A DNA stretch of 64,000 nucleotides from Neobacillus nitrireducens (GTDB lineage Bacteria > Bacillota > Bacilli > Bacillales > Cytobacillaceae): positions 1,860,001-1,924,000 of the forward strand of contig NZ_CP133262.1 in the NCBI RefSeq assembly GCF_030915405.1, written 5' to 3'. The notes beneath the pieces are model-generated. The model ran no database searches and had not been told where the DNA came from. It saw nothing but the letters and a program-made list of their open reading frames with translations. Both the position numbers and the translations under genes were made by a program. Within the stretch, counting starts at the first letter, position 1. The number at the start of each line of letters is the position of its first letter. This document shows positions 17,527 to 27,019 of this stretch, in pieces.

Positions 17527-18126
17527 TTATTTAAACCAGCCCTTTTCTTTAGATTGGGTGATAGCCTCAATTCGGTTTTTAACTTCGAGTTTGTCGAGGA
17601 TAATGGAGATATAATTTCTGACTGTTCCTGTTTTGATGCTTAGCTCTTCAGCGATTTCTTTTGTGTTTTTACCATCTGCAACGAGTTCCAACACTTCTTT
17701 TTCTCTGTCGGTTAACGGATTTTCTTCCCCATATACATCGTCCATTAATTCCGGTGCATAAATTCGTCTTCCGGACATCACACTTCGGATGGAATTTGCC
17801 AACTCTTCACTAGGACTATCCTTCAACAAATAGCCGCTTACACCAGCCTTTATTGCCCGTTGGAAATAACCGGTTCGGGCAAATGTGGTTAAAATGATTA
17901 CTTTGCAGCCCAAACCCTTTAACTCTTCAGCTGCCTCAAGTCCGCTCTTACCCGGCATTTCAATATCCATAATACAAACATCCGGTTGAAGCCTTTTTAC
18001 CAGAGAAACCGCCTCTTCCCCATTTGATGCCTTACCGACAACTTCCATGTCATCTTCCAAATTTAGCAGCGAACCAAAGGCTCCCAAAAGCATTTGCTGG
18101 TCTTCAGCAATTACAATCTTAATCAT
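17527..18126 (-). CDS. desR: Membrane-fluidity response regulator DesR
   Basis: 199 residues, NarL/LuxR type. Receiver: AEDQQMLLGAF at the start, phospho-aspartate in VCIMDIEMPG, TTFAR and YLLKDS. LuxR helix-turn-helix: LTDREKEVLELVADGKNTKEIA. Nearly every stretch agrees with B. subtilis DesR as I remember it (RAIKAGVSGYLLKDSPSEEL). In B. subtilis it activates the des desaturase in the cold after phosphorylation by DesK. GGGGG precedes the ATG. No des gene is adjacent here. Confidence 0.93.
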   Translation of the reverse strand: MIKIVIAEDQQMLLGAFGSLLNLEDDMEVVGKASNGEEAVSLVKRLQPDVCIMDIEMPGKSGLEAAEELKGLGCKVIILTTFARTGYFQRAIKAGVSGYLLKDSPSEELANSIRSVMSGRRIYAPELMDDVYGEENPLTDREKEVLELVADGKNTKEIAEELSIKTGTVRNYISIILDKLEVKNRIEAITQSKEKGWFK

Positions 18127-18129
18127 TTT

Positions 18130-19257
18130 TTATCCCCCTGTTCTTGGCTTGACATCATTCGGTACACTAATAATTAATGTTGTTCCACCTTTTGTCAAAA
18201 TGTCTATTCTTCCATTTATAAATTCCAGCCGTTCTTTCATGCCAATCAGCCCATGCCCTTCAGCTAACTTTTCCATCTCACCCTTAAAAATGCCATCATC
18301 ATTAATTTTCATAACCAATTCCTTCAACGATTGCTCAATGGTTATGGAACACAATTTTGCTTCACTATGTTTAACGACATTATTTACAGCCTCTTTTAAA
18401 CACATGCTTAGAATATTCTCTGTTAATAGCGAGACACAGGTTGGTGAAAAATCTCCATCCTTGAAAAAATTAATCTGTGCTGCCTTAAGGATTTGTTCCA
18501 CCCGAAGGATTTCATCTTTCAAGCGGATCCCTCGCATCGAAGAAACCATCTTTCTAACCTCACTTAAAGCCGTTCGAGCGGTTTGCTGAACATCCCTCAA
18601 TTCATTCCTTGCCTGTTCAGGGTCTTTTGAGATTAATTTTCGTGCTAAATCTGATTTCAACCCTATAAGTGAAAGTTTTTGTCCAAGTGTATCATGAAGG
18701 TCCCTTGCTATTCGCTGCCTCTCTTCTATTTTGCCAAGTTCCGAAATCCGCTTATTTGCATCACTTAACTTTTCTTCAAGCTGTCCTCTCTCCTTGCGAT
18801 TATGAATGCTAAACGGGAGAAGGATCACACTAATCCAGATAATAATAACAAAGGGTAATTGTTGTAGAAATAATTTTTCATGCATGACGATGCTGAAGTT
18901 GATTGAAACAGATGTGCTAAACAAATGAATAAAATACAAGGTCAAAAAGGCAACCCTGTCTTTTATATTTCCTATAAAGTAGGCAAGGAAAAAGGCAAAA
19001 TAAACGTAATTGAAAAGGCTGTTTGCAGTGATCGAAATTCCAATCAAAATCAACGTCCATAAATAAACCGGCCATCCTTTGGAAATAAACGCAATCCGGT
19101 AAAAGATAAAGAATAGCAGTGTCAGTAAAATCCCAACGACTATTTCAATCGTAGAAGGTGATTGAAAAATAAAGTAAAACGGCAAAATACCAAGAATCGT
19201 CCATATATACGGTGCAATCCCATTATTTTTTTGAAATGTCATATACTTTTTTATCAT
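18130..19257 (-). CDS. desK: Thermosensor histidine kinase DesK
   Basis: 375 residues. About five membrane segments in the first 155 residues, then a HisKA_3 dimerisation helix with phospho-histidine in ARDLHDTLGQKLSLIG and an HATPase domain (EAVNNVVKHSEA, GHGLIGMKERLE). The start MIKKYMTFQK agrees with B. subtilis DesK, which senses membrane thickness and order. Three bases separate it from desR. Confidence 0.92.
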   Translation of the reverse strand: MIKKYMTFQKNNGIAPYIWTILGILPFYFIFQSPSTIEIVVGILLTLLFFIFYRIAFISKGWPVYLWTLILIGISITANSLFNYVYFAFFLAYFIGNIKDRVAFLTLYFIHLFSTSVSINFSIVMHEKLFLQQLPFVIIIWISVILLPFSIHNRKERGQLEEKLSDANKRISELGKIEERQRIARDLHDTLGQKLSLIGLKSDLARKLISKDPEQARNELRDVQQTARTALSEVRKMVSSMRGIRLKDEILRVEQILKAAQINFFKDGDFSPTCVSLLTENILSMCLKEAVNNVVKHSEAKLCSITIEQSLKELVMKINDDGIFKGEMEKLAEGHGLIGMKERLEFINGRIDILTKGGTTLIISVPNDVKPRTGG

Positions 19258-19484
19258 GAACGAAACCCCATTTTCACCTTTAATCCTTCATTCTCATATC
19301 ATAACTCAAAGTAGCAATGGAATGAAAATTTGTTCTACCTAGCTCATTCCATATATGTTGTTTACACCCATATGTAATATTTTCCCACAGATAATTATAT
19401 AATACACTAATCAGAACTTTATACCCGTTTAGACCGTTCGAATATTGGAAATAAAGGTTGTTATAAAACAACTAGGAGGAATGG

Positions 19485-20267
19485 ATGTTGAGAGATGTAT
19501 TCAAATGTTGCTCCGAAATCCCTTATTTGCGTCTTGGTGCCGGTGAACCATTAGTTTTTCTTCACGGACTTGGTGAAGTGAAGGAGGGGTGGGGAAATCA
19601 GTTTGAATTTGCAAATCAGTATGACTTAATTATCCCTGATTTACGAGGTCATGGAGAGTATATTACACCTGGAGAGATATCAATAAAAAACTTTGCTTAT
19701 GATGTTATTAGCCTATTGAAAGGACTTGGGATTGAAAGCGCGCACATTTGTGGGTTATCCATGGGTGGAATCGTAGCGCAGGAAATCTATCGCCAAGCAC
19801 CCGAAATGTGTCGTTCCTTAATGCTGGTAAGCACGTTACATTTTGCTCCGCATCATCTTGGCAAACTATTTTCAAACTTTCGGAAAAATCGATCAGAAAA
19901 TAAATCTCTTGAGGATATAGCAGAAAGGTCTGCGAAGGTTTGCCTCTATTCTTGGACAAAAGAAAATATCGACAGCTTTTCTCAATTTTACAAACCAAAT
20001 AAAGAATTCTTCTATAAATCCGCGGATGCCTGTCTAAAAGTAAATAATATCACATTACTACCAACAATAAAGGTTCCCACCCTAATTATCGGCGGCCAGT
20101 ATGATTCGGTGATCCCTGTTTGGGTACAATTCATGATGCACAAACAAATTCGCCACTCCGAATTTGTTATTTTTAGGAATACCGGCCATATTGCAAAGTT
20201 AGAGGCGAAGGATGAATTCAATCAAGTTCTAAGGACATTTTTGAACAAACATAGAATGGCAAGTTAA
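19485..20267 (+). CDS. Alpha/beta hydrolase, paralog of the gene at 26148
   Basis: 260 residues. HGLGEVKEGW forms the oxyanion turn, nucleophile in CGLSMGGIVAQE, acid in GGQYDSVIP and histidine in NTGHIAKLE. Long stretches are the same as in the hydrolase at 26148-26927 (YDLIIPDLRGHGE, SAHICGLSMGG, RHSEFVI), so the pair arose by duplication around the PHA operon. AGGAGG lies five bases before ATG 19485. A role in PHA or thioester turnover is inferred from position only. Confidence 0.87.
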   Translation: MLRDVFKCCSEIPYLRLGAGEPLVFLHGLGEVKEGWGNQFEFANQYDLIIPDLRGHGEYITPGEISIKNFAYDVISLLKGLGIESAHICGLSMGGIVAQEIYRQAPEMCRSLMLVSTLHFAPHHLGKLFSNFRKNRSENKSLEDIAERSAKVCLYSWTKENIDSFSQFYKPNKEFFYKSADACLKVNNITLLPTIKVPTLIIGGQYDSVIPVWVQFMMHKQIRHSEFVIFRNTGHIAKLEAKDEFNQVLRTFLNKHRMAS

Positions 20268-20342
20268 AGGGGAAGGTTAACCTTCCTCTTCTCTTTGCCT
20301 CTACTTATTATATATTTCCTTGTACCATACTTTAGTACAAAA

Positions 20343-21416
20343 TCATTTTGAGACCTGTTTTGAGCGACTGGATGCCCATTGATCAACAATGCCCGCAAAC
20401 ATGCCGGATAATGCAAGTCCAACATGCCCTGATTCCACGCAAAGATATGTTTTATCCTTACTTGATACTAAATCCATAATTGGCTTACTTTGATTTTCTA
20501 AAACTAAATTATCTCTAGAACCAGAGATAACAAATAGATTGGCATCAATATTACTTAAATCCGCCTTTTTATTTCCAACTAAAAATTCCCCTTTTACGAG
20601 CTTGTTATCTCTAACTAGGTCATTACCTAATTGTTTATAAGCCTCCCCCGTAAAAGAAACCTGATCAAGCGTCCACTTATTCATTCGACGCCATTTATCC
20701 ACATAACGCTGATCGTGGGCTCGATTTAAAAGCATGGTATAGTTAGTAAAATAGATAGGTGATCCAACCGCTCTAAACATCATCTCAACATATTTAGGTG
20801 GGACAACTCCATAAATATCGAGGAGATGTTCTATCGCAAAATCCCCATTCCTGAAGCCCTCGGCCCATTTCTCCGGACCGATTATCGTGGAGAAATCGAT
20901 TGGTACAGTAGCTACAATTAAATTTTTAATTGGTTCTTCCGCAATCGATGCATAGATAGATGCAATCGTACCGCCTAAACAGTAGCCAACTAATGTAATT
21001 TCTTCAACATCAGAATGGCGTATCGCGCGCTTAACAGCTATTTTTAAATATTTCTCAATATAGGTATCGAGACCGATTTTTTTATCCTCATAGCCTGGTG
21101 TACCCCAATCCAATAAATACACGTCATAACCCATATCCGTTAGTTTTTTAATAACGCTCGACTTTGGATCAATATCTAGAATATAGGGTTTATTAAAAAG
21201 TGAGTACACGAAAAACAATGGAATTTCATATTTTTTCTGTTTGGCAGGATAATACCATAACACTGATTTATTTTTTCTCCAAACTTCAGTTCTTGGAGTC
21301 TGACCTATCTTGGGCTCTGGTTCACTTAATAGCTTAAAGACATTAGCCCAACGTTCCATTTCTTTCTGGTAATCCACATCGGGAATTAGCCCTTTGAAAG
21401 GTGTTTCAGTTGCCAC
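20343..21416 (-). CDS. phaC: Class III/IV polyhydroxyalkanoate synthase catalytic subunit
   Basis: 357 residues, the length of the short synthases that need a partner subunit. The lipase-like box GYCLGGT places the catalytic cysteine at about residue 146; aspartate in VISGSRDNLV and histidine in ESGHVGLAL complete the triad. DWGTPG and the tryptophan after the box are also as in PhaC. It polymerises (R)-3-hydroxyacyl-CoA on granules. GTG 21414-21416 follows GGAGG. Last gene of the operon after phaR, which indicates class IV. Confidence 0.93.
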   Translation of the reverse strand: MATETPFKGLIPDVDYQKEMERWANVFKLLSEPEPKIGQTPRTEVWRKNKSVLWYYPAKQKKYEIPLFFVYSLFNKPYILDIDPKSSVIKKLTDMGYDVYLLDWGTPGYEDKKIGLDTYIEKYLKIAVKRAIRHSDVEEITLVGYCLGGTIASIYASIAEEPIKNLIVATVPIDFSTIIGPEKWAEGFRNGDFAIEHLLDIYGVVPPKYVEMMFRAVGSPIYFTNYTMLLNRAHDQRYVDKWRRMNKWTLDQVSFTGEAYKQLGNDLVRDNKLVKGEFLVGNKKADLSNIDANLFVISGSRDNLVLENQSKPIMDLVSSKDKTYLCVESGHVGLALSGMFAGIVDQWASSRSKQVSK

Positions 21417-21437
21417 TATCCTACCTCCATTTCAATT

Positions 21438-22004
21438 TTATTTTGAAACTCCTGAACTGGTTAGCTCACGTTCCACACCTTTGTCTTTATTGATAAGAGA
21501 TTTTAAACTCTCAAATTCCTCTTTGAAATTTGATAATTTAGAAAGTTCAAACCTCACTTCTTGAAGTTCTGCATGTAGTTTTTTTGATTCTACTTGCTCT
21601 TTTTTCGATTTAACTAACTCTGTTTTAAGCTGCTTTGTCAGTTTAATAATTTCTTTGGAAATTTCTACAACACTTTCAATTTCTTTACTTTGTGTTTTCA
21701 TGGAATCCTGCAAGTTCCAAATTTGTTCCTCAAGAGCTTCAATTTTCTCTTCTGCTTGAATGGTTAGGTTTGCCACATTAGAGACATCATTTTTGGTTGG
21801 CAGATTTAACACATTAGCAAGTGCTTCATGATTCTTTTTAATTGCATCTAGATAACGGGATTTAAGTTCTGTTCCTACATTGGATATTTTTACGAAATCC
21901 TTGTTATCCGTCAAAAGATAGAAAAACTCATTCATCTGTTTTTCCCATAATAAACTAAGCTTATGAATGGATTCATATGGATCGTAAGGTTTATTACCCG
22001 ACAT
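21438..22004 (-). CDS. phaR: PHA synthase subunit PhaR
   Basis: About 188 residues, all alpha-helical with long coiled coil (about 85-175). The PhaE/PhaR core is seen at about 65-100: NVLNLPTKNDVSNVANLTIQ followed by AEEKIEALEEQ. In class IV synthases PhaR activates PhaC. ATG 22002-22004 is chosen because AGGAG lies eight bases before it; the GTG at 22013 overlaps that site. It is directly upstream of phaC. Confidence 0.85.
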   Translation of the reverse strand: MSGNKPYDPYESIHKLSLLWEKQMNEFFYLLTDNKDFVKISNVGTELKSRYLDAIKKNHEALANVLNLPTKNDVSNVANLTIQAEEKIEALEEQIWNLQDSMKTQSKEIESVVEISKEIIKLTKQLKTELVKSKKEQVESKKLHAELQEVRFELSKLSNFKEEFESLKSLINKDKGVERELTSSGVSK

Positions 22005-22026
22005 TACTTCCACTCCTATGATGAAA

Positions 22027-22650
22027 TTATTTAGATTGATTGTTTGTAGTTTTCATATAGTTTTGAAATGGGAGCATCGCACTTTTCACTTGCTTTGTAA
22101 ACATATTCACAAATACTTTTTGATTTTCATATAGAACATTGCTAGTTTTCTTCACACTTTCAATATATTTTTCTCGGCCATTTTTTCGATAGGCAATATA
22201 TTGTTCAACTGTTTCTACAAACTTATCTAGAGCTTCCAATTGACCCGTTATTAATGATTGGGTAGGGGTTAACAATAGATGAGCTGTTTTATTTTGAATG
22301 TCTTCCACTACTTTGTTAATTTCTTCATATGATTTCACTGGAAATAAATTCTGTAGGGAAGTTGTTGTTACAAGTAATTCTTCGCGAGCTGATTTTTCCC
22401 ACTCCTTGAGTTCCATTCCAAATTGTGCCGAAACCGTGATAGCATTTTCCTGATTCTGTTTAAGCTTTTCCACATAGTTCTTTACATTTTCTAAGAAAAG
22501 TTCATCCCGTCTGTTAAAACGTTCTGTCATAGCATCTAATTCATTAAATCCAAGCTTCCATAGAAGGTCCAAACTTGTTAAATCCTTCTCCCCATCAACC
22601 TTCGTTTCTTGATTTTCAACCTCTAGTACAGCTTCAGTTTTTTTCGTCAT
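22027..22650 (-). CDS. Phasin-like PHA granule protein
   Basis: 207 residues, helical, with no membrane segment. Pattern LFLENVKNYVEKLKQNQENA and repeated amphipathic helices fit phasin-type granule coat proteins, although it lacks a motif that fixes the family. It starts inside the end of the preceding gene (17-base overlap) with GGAGGAG upstream, and sits directly before phaR. Alternative: another accessory subunit of the synthase. Confidence 0.65.
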   Translation of the reverse strand: MTKKTEAVLEVENQETKVDGEKDLTSLDLLWKLGFNELDAMTERFNRRDELFLENVKNYVEKLKQNQENAITVSAQFGMELKEWEKSAREELLVTTTSLQNLFPVKSYEEINKVVEDIQNKTAHLLLTPTQSLITGQLEALDKFVETVEQYIAYRKNGREKYIESVKKTSNVLYENQKVFVNMFTKQVKSAMLPFQNYMKTTNNQSK

Positions 22651-23116
22651 TGTTTTTCTCCTCCATTTTCATGTGATCTGAATGAAATAATTGTTTTAAA
22701 TCTAATAACTCGGATTCTAAGCTTTTTATCTTGCAGTCGTGGATATCCCTTGCCTCCATTTCTAAAACAGATAGCAGGGCTTCACATGACATCCGAACCA
22801 TACTTAACTGGAGATTATTCTTTTGTTGGCTTTGTTTAATCTCATAGATTGTTTCATCAAGAAAATCTAATTTCCCCTCATAATCTACGATTCTTACAGA
22901 AATAGCACTTATTTCATCTTTATTCGGAAGGTCTAAATGCTTTAACCATCTTGTTGTTAACCTTCTGTGAATTCTTAATCGTTTCACGTGTGCATCCAGT
23001 GCCCTCCCAAGAGCCAATGTAAAGCTGCGTGTATTGGTATGGGCATGAATTTGTTCATTCCATTTTTTTTCTAACTTTTTATAAAAAGCATCCATTTCTT
23101 GGTGGGTGGACTTCAT
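22634..23116 (-). CDS. Second PhaR/PhaE-like protein
   Basis: 160 residues, helical. It contains WLKHLDLPNKDEISAISVRI followed by DFLDETIYEIK, the same LPxKxEIS-then-coiled-coil layout as PhaR, but the rest differs. It lies between the SDR gene and the phasin-like gene and has AGAGGGG before the ATG. It may be a second modulator of PhaC or a granule linker. The relation is seen by eye and needs a profile search. Confidence 0.65.
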   Translation of the reverse strand: MKSTHQEMDAFYKKLEKKWNEQIHAHTNTRSFTLALGRALDAHVKRLRIHRRLTTRWLKHLDLPNKDEISAISVRIVDYEGKLDFLDETIYEIKQSQQKNNLQLSMVRMSCEALLSVLEMEARDIHDCKIKSLESELLDLKQLFHSDHMKMEEKNNDEKN

Positions 23117-23153
23117 CTAAACCCCTCTTAACTAACTGGTCATTCTCTACTTA

Positions 23154-23933
23154 TTACTGTACACTGGCAGTTGTGCCTCCGTCAACGACAAGTACATGAC
23201 CATAAACATAGTTGGAGGCATCCGAAGCTAAGAAAAGTGCAGGACCTTTCATATCATCATCGGAACCAAAACGTCCCGCTGGTGTCCTCTCAAGAATTTT
23301 CTCACCTGAGTAATCCAGGATGGCTTTTGCCATTTTTGTTGGAAAAAATCCCGGGGCAATTGCATTCACATGAACATTAAAAGGAGCCAATTTAACAGCT
23401 AAATCCTTTGTTAATGTTATGACAGCACCCTTGCTTACAGCATAACCTATTGCATCCATGACTAGTGGATCTTGACCACCCATACCGGCAATCGATGCAA
23501 TGTTGATAATCTTACCTGATTTTTGCTCTACCATAATTTTACCAACCGCTTGGGAAAATAAGAAGACTGCCTTAAGGTTAATATCCATTACCTTATCCCA
23601 CTTTTCTTCAGGCATATCTAATGCAGGGGCTCCCCAGCTAGTACCACTGTTATTAACCAAAATATCAATCCGGCCAAACTCCTTCATGGTTTCGTCAACA
23701 ACAAGTTGGATATCGGCGGGGTTAGCAACGTTACATTTTACTGCAAGTGAACGAACCCCTTTTTCTTTGAGCGCTTCGCAAAATTGTTGACAAGCATCGA
23801 GATTTCTCGAACAAACGACCACATTCGCTCCTGCTTCCGCATAAGCGACAGCGATTTGCTGGCCTAGACCTCTTCCTCCGCCTGTAATAATAGCAGTTTT
23901 ACCTTTTAAACTAAAAAGTTCTTGAATATTCAT
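23154..23933 (-). CDS. Short-chain dehydrogenase/reductase
   Basis: 259-residue classical SDR. Cofactor motif TGGGRGLGQ (about 17-25), NNSG in place of the common NNAG, catalytic Ser in NIASIAG, and YAVSKG. C-terminal VYGHVLVVDGG is complete. In this operon it may reduce a 3-oxoacyl-CoA to the (R)-3-hydroxyacyl-CoA used by PhaC (a PhaB role), but it resembles gluconate-dehydrogenase-type SDRs as much as PhaB. GGGAG precedes the ATG. Confidence 0.85.
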   Translation of the reverse strand: MNIQELFSLKGKTAIITGGGRGLGQQIAVAYAEAGANVVVCSRNLDACQQFCEALKEKGVRSLAVKCNVANPADIQLVVDETMKEFGRIDILVNNSGTSWGAPALDMPEEKWDKVMDINLKAVFLFSQAVGKIMVEQKSGKIINIASIAGMGGQDPLVMDAIGYAVSKGAVITLTKDLAVKLAPFNVHVNAIAPGFFPTKMAKAILDYSGEKILERTPAGRFGSDDDMKGPALFLASDASNYVYGHVLVVDGGTTASVQ

Positions 23934-23956
23934 CGGTTTCTCCCTTCCATTAAGCT

Positions 23957-25591
23957 TTAAGCTTTAACCTTTAATTTCTCTTGGTCTCTTAATACTCTTC
24001 TGAGTAGTTTTCCCACAGATGATTTTGGCAGTTCTTCAAGTATTTCTACTTGTTTTGGAGCCTTGTAGGGTGCAATGTTTTCTTTACCAAACTGCAGGAT
24101 TTCCTCTGCGGTAAGGGAGAATCCCCCCTTTAGTTTAACGAAGGCTTTTACCGTTTCCCCACGGTAGGAATCAGGAACTCCAATGACAAGTGCTTCTTCA
24201 ATACCTTCAAGCTGATATAGCACATCCTCAATTTCTCTCGGATATACATTGTATCCGCTTGCAATAATCATATCCTTCTTGCGGTCAACAATATAAAAAT
24301 AGCCGTCCTCATCCATTTTGGCGATATCACCTGTAAACAGCCAGCCATCCTTTAATACATCGGCTGTATCTTCCGGACGGTTCCAATAGCCTTTCATAAC
24401 CTGTGGGCCTTGAATAATTAATTCTCCTGCTTCTCCTATTGGAGCATCGACATACCCATTGGCTGTTTCATGAACGATTCTTGCAACCGTACTTTGAACA
24501 GGAATCCCAATACTCCCAAATTTTCTTGGTACGAACGGCGGACTAAAAATTGCCGTTGGGGCTGCTTCAGAAAGACCATATCCATCAAGCAGTTTTGCAC
24601 CTGTTTTCTTTTCAAACATTTTTACTTGTTCTACAGGTAGTGGAGCACCTCCGCTGCTTAAGTAATACATGTCCTTAAAACTACAAGTAGCTAAATCCGA
24701 TAAGCTATTTAATGCAAAGTACATGGTTGGTACAGCTGACATTTGGAACGGCTTTTCACGATTAACCGTTTCGATTACTTCCCTTGCATCAAATCGAGGT
24801 AAGACAATCTGATTTGCCCCTTCCCTTATTCCACATAGCGCGACACTTGATAATCCATACACATGGAACATTGGCAAAACGGTTATCATCTTTAAATTTT
24901 CCGGTTTATTCTCACAAGCTTTATAAGCAAAATCACAAACTTGATTGAAATTAGCTAGGAGATTACGATGAGTAAGCATGACACCTTTAGATACACCAGT
25001 TGTTCCACCAGTATATTGTAAAAGGGCAACGTCTTCGGATGGCTTTATCTCTACCTCTGGAATATTTACATCCTCTTCTAAAAATTCATCAAAATAATGA
25101 TCTCCTTCTACAAGGTCGACTTTTGCACCACCGAAACTTACTGCGATTATCTTCTTCAAGGATGTATTGGATTGTAATTCCTTTATTCTTGGATAAAATG
25201 CATCAAACGCTACTATGTACTCAGAGCCAGAATCATTTAAAACATGTTCTATTTCTTTTTCTACATACATTGGATTAACTTGAACAGCTATTCCTCCTAA
25301 ACGAAAGGTACCGAATAGCGTGAATATGTAATGCGGGGAATTAGGAAGCATAATCGAAAGTCGATCACCCTTAGTAAATCCTGCTCGATGTAAAGCTGCA
25401 GCAAATTTATCGGTAATCGCTTTTGTATCGTTGTAAGTCCAAACCTTTCCATAGAAGGTAAAGGCAGGATTAGTTTTATAACGATTGACAGAATCATGTA
25501 AAAAGTCATAAAGAGAATTATGTTCAATATTCACATGCTCGGTAATTCTTGGATCATAAATTTTTAACCACGGCTTTTGCTGATAAACCAT
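23957..25591 (-). CDS. Long-chain acyl-CoA ligase, first gene of the PHA operon
   Basis: 544 residues, ANL family. AMP-binding motif YTGGTTGVSKGVML (about 190), YGLSEAAP, GWLFTGDIA and the C-terminal PKSSVGKLLRR lysine. ATG 25589-25591 after AGGAGG is chosen; the twin at 27899 starts with the same MVYQQKPWLK. It activates fatty or hydroxy acids as CoA thioesters, a way to supply PHA monomers. First gene of ligase-SDR-PhaR2-phasin-PhaR-PhaC. Confidence 0.92.
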   Translation of the reverse strand: MVYQQKPWLKIYDPRITEHVNIEHNSLYDFLHDSVNRYKTNPAFTFYGKVWTYNDTKAITDKFAAALHRAGFTKGDRLSIMLPNSPHYIFTLFGTFRLGGIAVQVNPMYVEKEIEHVLNDSGSEYIVAFDAFYPRIKELQSNTSLKKIIAVSFGGAKVDLVEGDHYFDEFLEEDVNIPEVEIKPSEDVALLQYTGGTTGVSKGVMLTHRNLLANFNQVCDFAYKACENKPENLKMITVLPMFHVYGLSSVALCGIREGANQIVLPRFDAREVIETVNREKPFQMSAVPTMYFALNSLSDLATCSFKDMYYLSSGGAPLPVEQVKMFEKKTGAKLLDGYGLSEAAPTAIFSPPFVPRKFGSIGIPVQSTVARIVHETANGYVDAPIGEAGELIIQGPQVMKGYWNRPEDTADVLKDGWLFTGDIAKMDEDGYFYIVDRKKDMIIASGYNVYPREIEDVLYQLEGIEEALVIGVPDSYRGETVKAFVKLKGGFSLTAEEILQFGKENIAPYKAPKQVEILEELPKSSVGKLLRRVLRDQEKLKVKA

Positions 25592-25998
25592 TAGATACGA
25601 TGCCTCCTCAGGAATACTAAAATTCAATAGTAATTATTCCATTTAAAAATGGTGCAATAACTTTGAAGCGTTCGTCTATATCAGTAATTAGAATATTAAT
25701 ATAGTTACGATTATTGTTGTAAAATGGGAATTTGTAAACCTTCCTCTTTCGACAAAATTCCGCAAAAAGTCTGTGATTCCTAAATAAATAAAAATACCAA
25801 TCTCCATAAATTAACTATCAGTTTTATAGGCATTTCCAAAAGCATAAGAAAAATGACGAAAAGTGTCGGAATATTTTTTCAATCCAGCACACTCCCAAGA
25901 ATAAAAATTCAATTAAATAAACAAACATACCTATTCCTAACCTCCTTCCAAATTAATACATACATAGAAAGTAGTATCTTTCTATAACATTCCAACTA

Positions 25999-26011
25999 GG
26001 TGTCAGGCACC
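25999..26011. repeat. Dispersed repeat copy (GGTGTCAGGCACC)
   Basis: Exact 13-mer in the intergenic region upstream of the second hydrolase. Confidence 0.7.
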
Positions 26012-26093
26012 AGAGGAATACATTTGTCCGCATAGAGAGGACATCAACAGAATGGCTCTTTTGTATTATTCTGAATTTTATGACAACAATTAC

Positions 26094-26123
26094 TTTACAA
26101 ATAGTGGTAACCCCCTTTATAGT
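26094..26123 (+). promoter_or_regulatory. Sigma-A promoter of the second hydrolase
   Basis: TTTACA (26094-26099), 18 bases, TATAGT (26118-26123), 25 bases before the TTG start. Confidence 0.5.
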
Positions 26124-26147
26124 AAAAATCAATAGGAGGGGTTAATT

Positions 26148-26927
26148 TTGAGTGAAATGATAATTCGTTACTCTGAAATTCCTTACTTACGTTTTGGTAA
26201 AGGTGAACCTCTGGTCTTTATTCACGGTCTAGGAGAGGTAAAGGAGGGCTGGAACAATCAGTTTGAATTTGCAGATCAGTATGACTTGATTATTCCTGAT
26301 TTAAGGGGACATGGTGAGCATATCACTACTGAAAAGATTTCTATACCACACTTTGCTCGTGATATTATTAATCTATTGAAGAAACTCCAAATTGAAAGCG
26401 CACACATCTGTGGTTTATCCATGGGAGGAATGGTGGCGCAGGAGATTTATCGTCAAGCACCTCAGATGTGTCTCTCTTTAATGCTCGTAAGTACATTTCA
26501 TTTTGTGCCAAAACCCTTAGCAAAGCTAATAATAAACTATCGAAGGGTTCGATCACTTTCGAATAACCCCAGTCTCCCAAAAGAAACGGCAGCACGTATT
26601 TCACTTAATTCATGGAAGGGCAAAGTTTATGAGGATTTCCTTAAATTTTACAAGCCTAATCATGAGGTTTTTCTTAAATCAGTAAAAGCATGTCTCGAAG
26701 TAAATAATTTAAAACTACTTCCTAAAATTAAGGTCCCCACATTAATCATGGGCTCACAATATGATTCAGTCATCCCTGTATGGATGCAACTTTTAATGCA
26801 TAAAAAAATTCGTCATTCTGAGTTTGTTATTATCAGGAATACAGGCCATATAGCCAAGTTAGAGCAAAAAGATGCATTTAACAGGGTTCTCCGCAACTTC
26901 TTAAAGAAACACTCAAAAGTAAGTTAA
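26148..26927 (+). CDS. Alpha/beta hydrolase, paralog of the gene at 19485
   Basis: 259 residues with the same motifs as its paralog: HGLGEVKEGW, CGLSMGGMVAQE, GSQYDSVIP and NTGHIAKLE. TTG 26148 is the start, with AGGAGGGG six bases upstream. The mid-region (about 120-165, the lid) differs most between the two copies, which suggests different substrates. Followed by another hydrolase on the same strand. Confidence 0.87.
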   Translation: MSEMIIRYSEIPYLRFGKGEPLVFIHGLGEVKEGWNNQFEFADQYDLIIPDLRGHGEHITTEKISIPHFARDIINLLKKLQIESAHICGLSMGGMVAQEIYRQAPQMCLSLMLVSTFHFVPKPLAKLIINYRRVRSLSNNPSLPKETAARISLNSWKGKVYEDFLKFYKPNHEVFLKSVKACLEVNNLKLLPKIKVPTLIMGSQYDSVIPVWMQLLMHKKIRHSEFVIIRNTGHIAKLEQKDAFNRVLRNFLKKHSKVS

Positions 26928-27019
26928 GGGAAGAATTCTTTCTTCCCTTCTTCTAAGTTCTTTCCTACTACTAATAATCATATAATTTACCGTATCTTTA
27001 AAGAGGAGGATTATATTAA

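Larger units (their letters stand above)
25592..26147. other. Divergent intergenic region between acyl-CoA ligase and hydrolase
   Basis: 556 non-coding bases. On the minus strand TTTGTCGAA (25748-25756) is a perfect Spo0A-box match about 157 bases before the ligase start. The dispersed repeat lies at 25999-26011 and the hydrolase promoter near 26100. No further gene seen. Confidence 0.5.
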
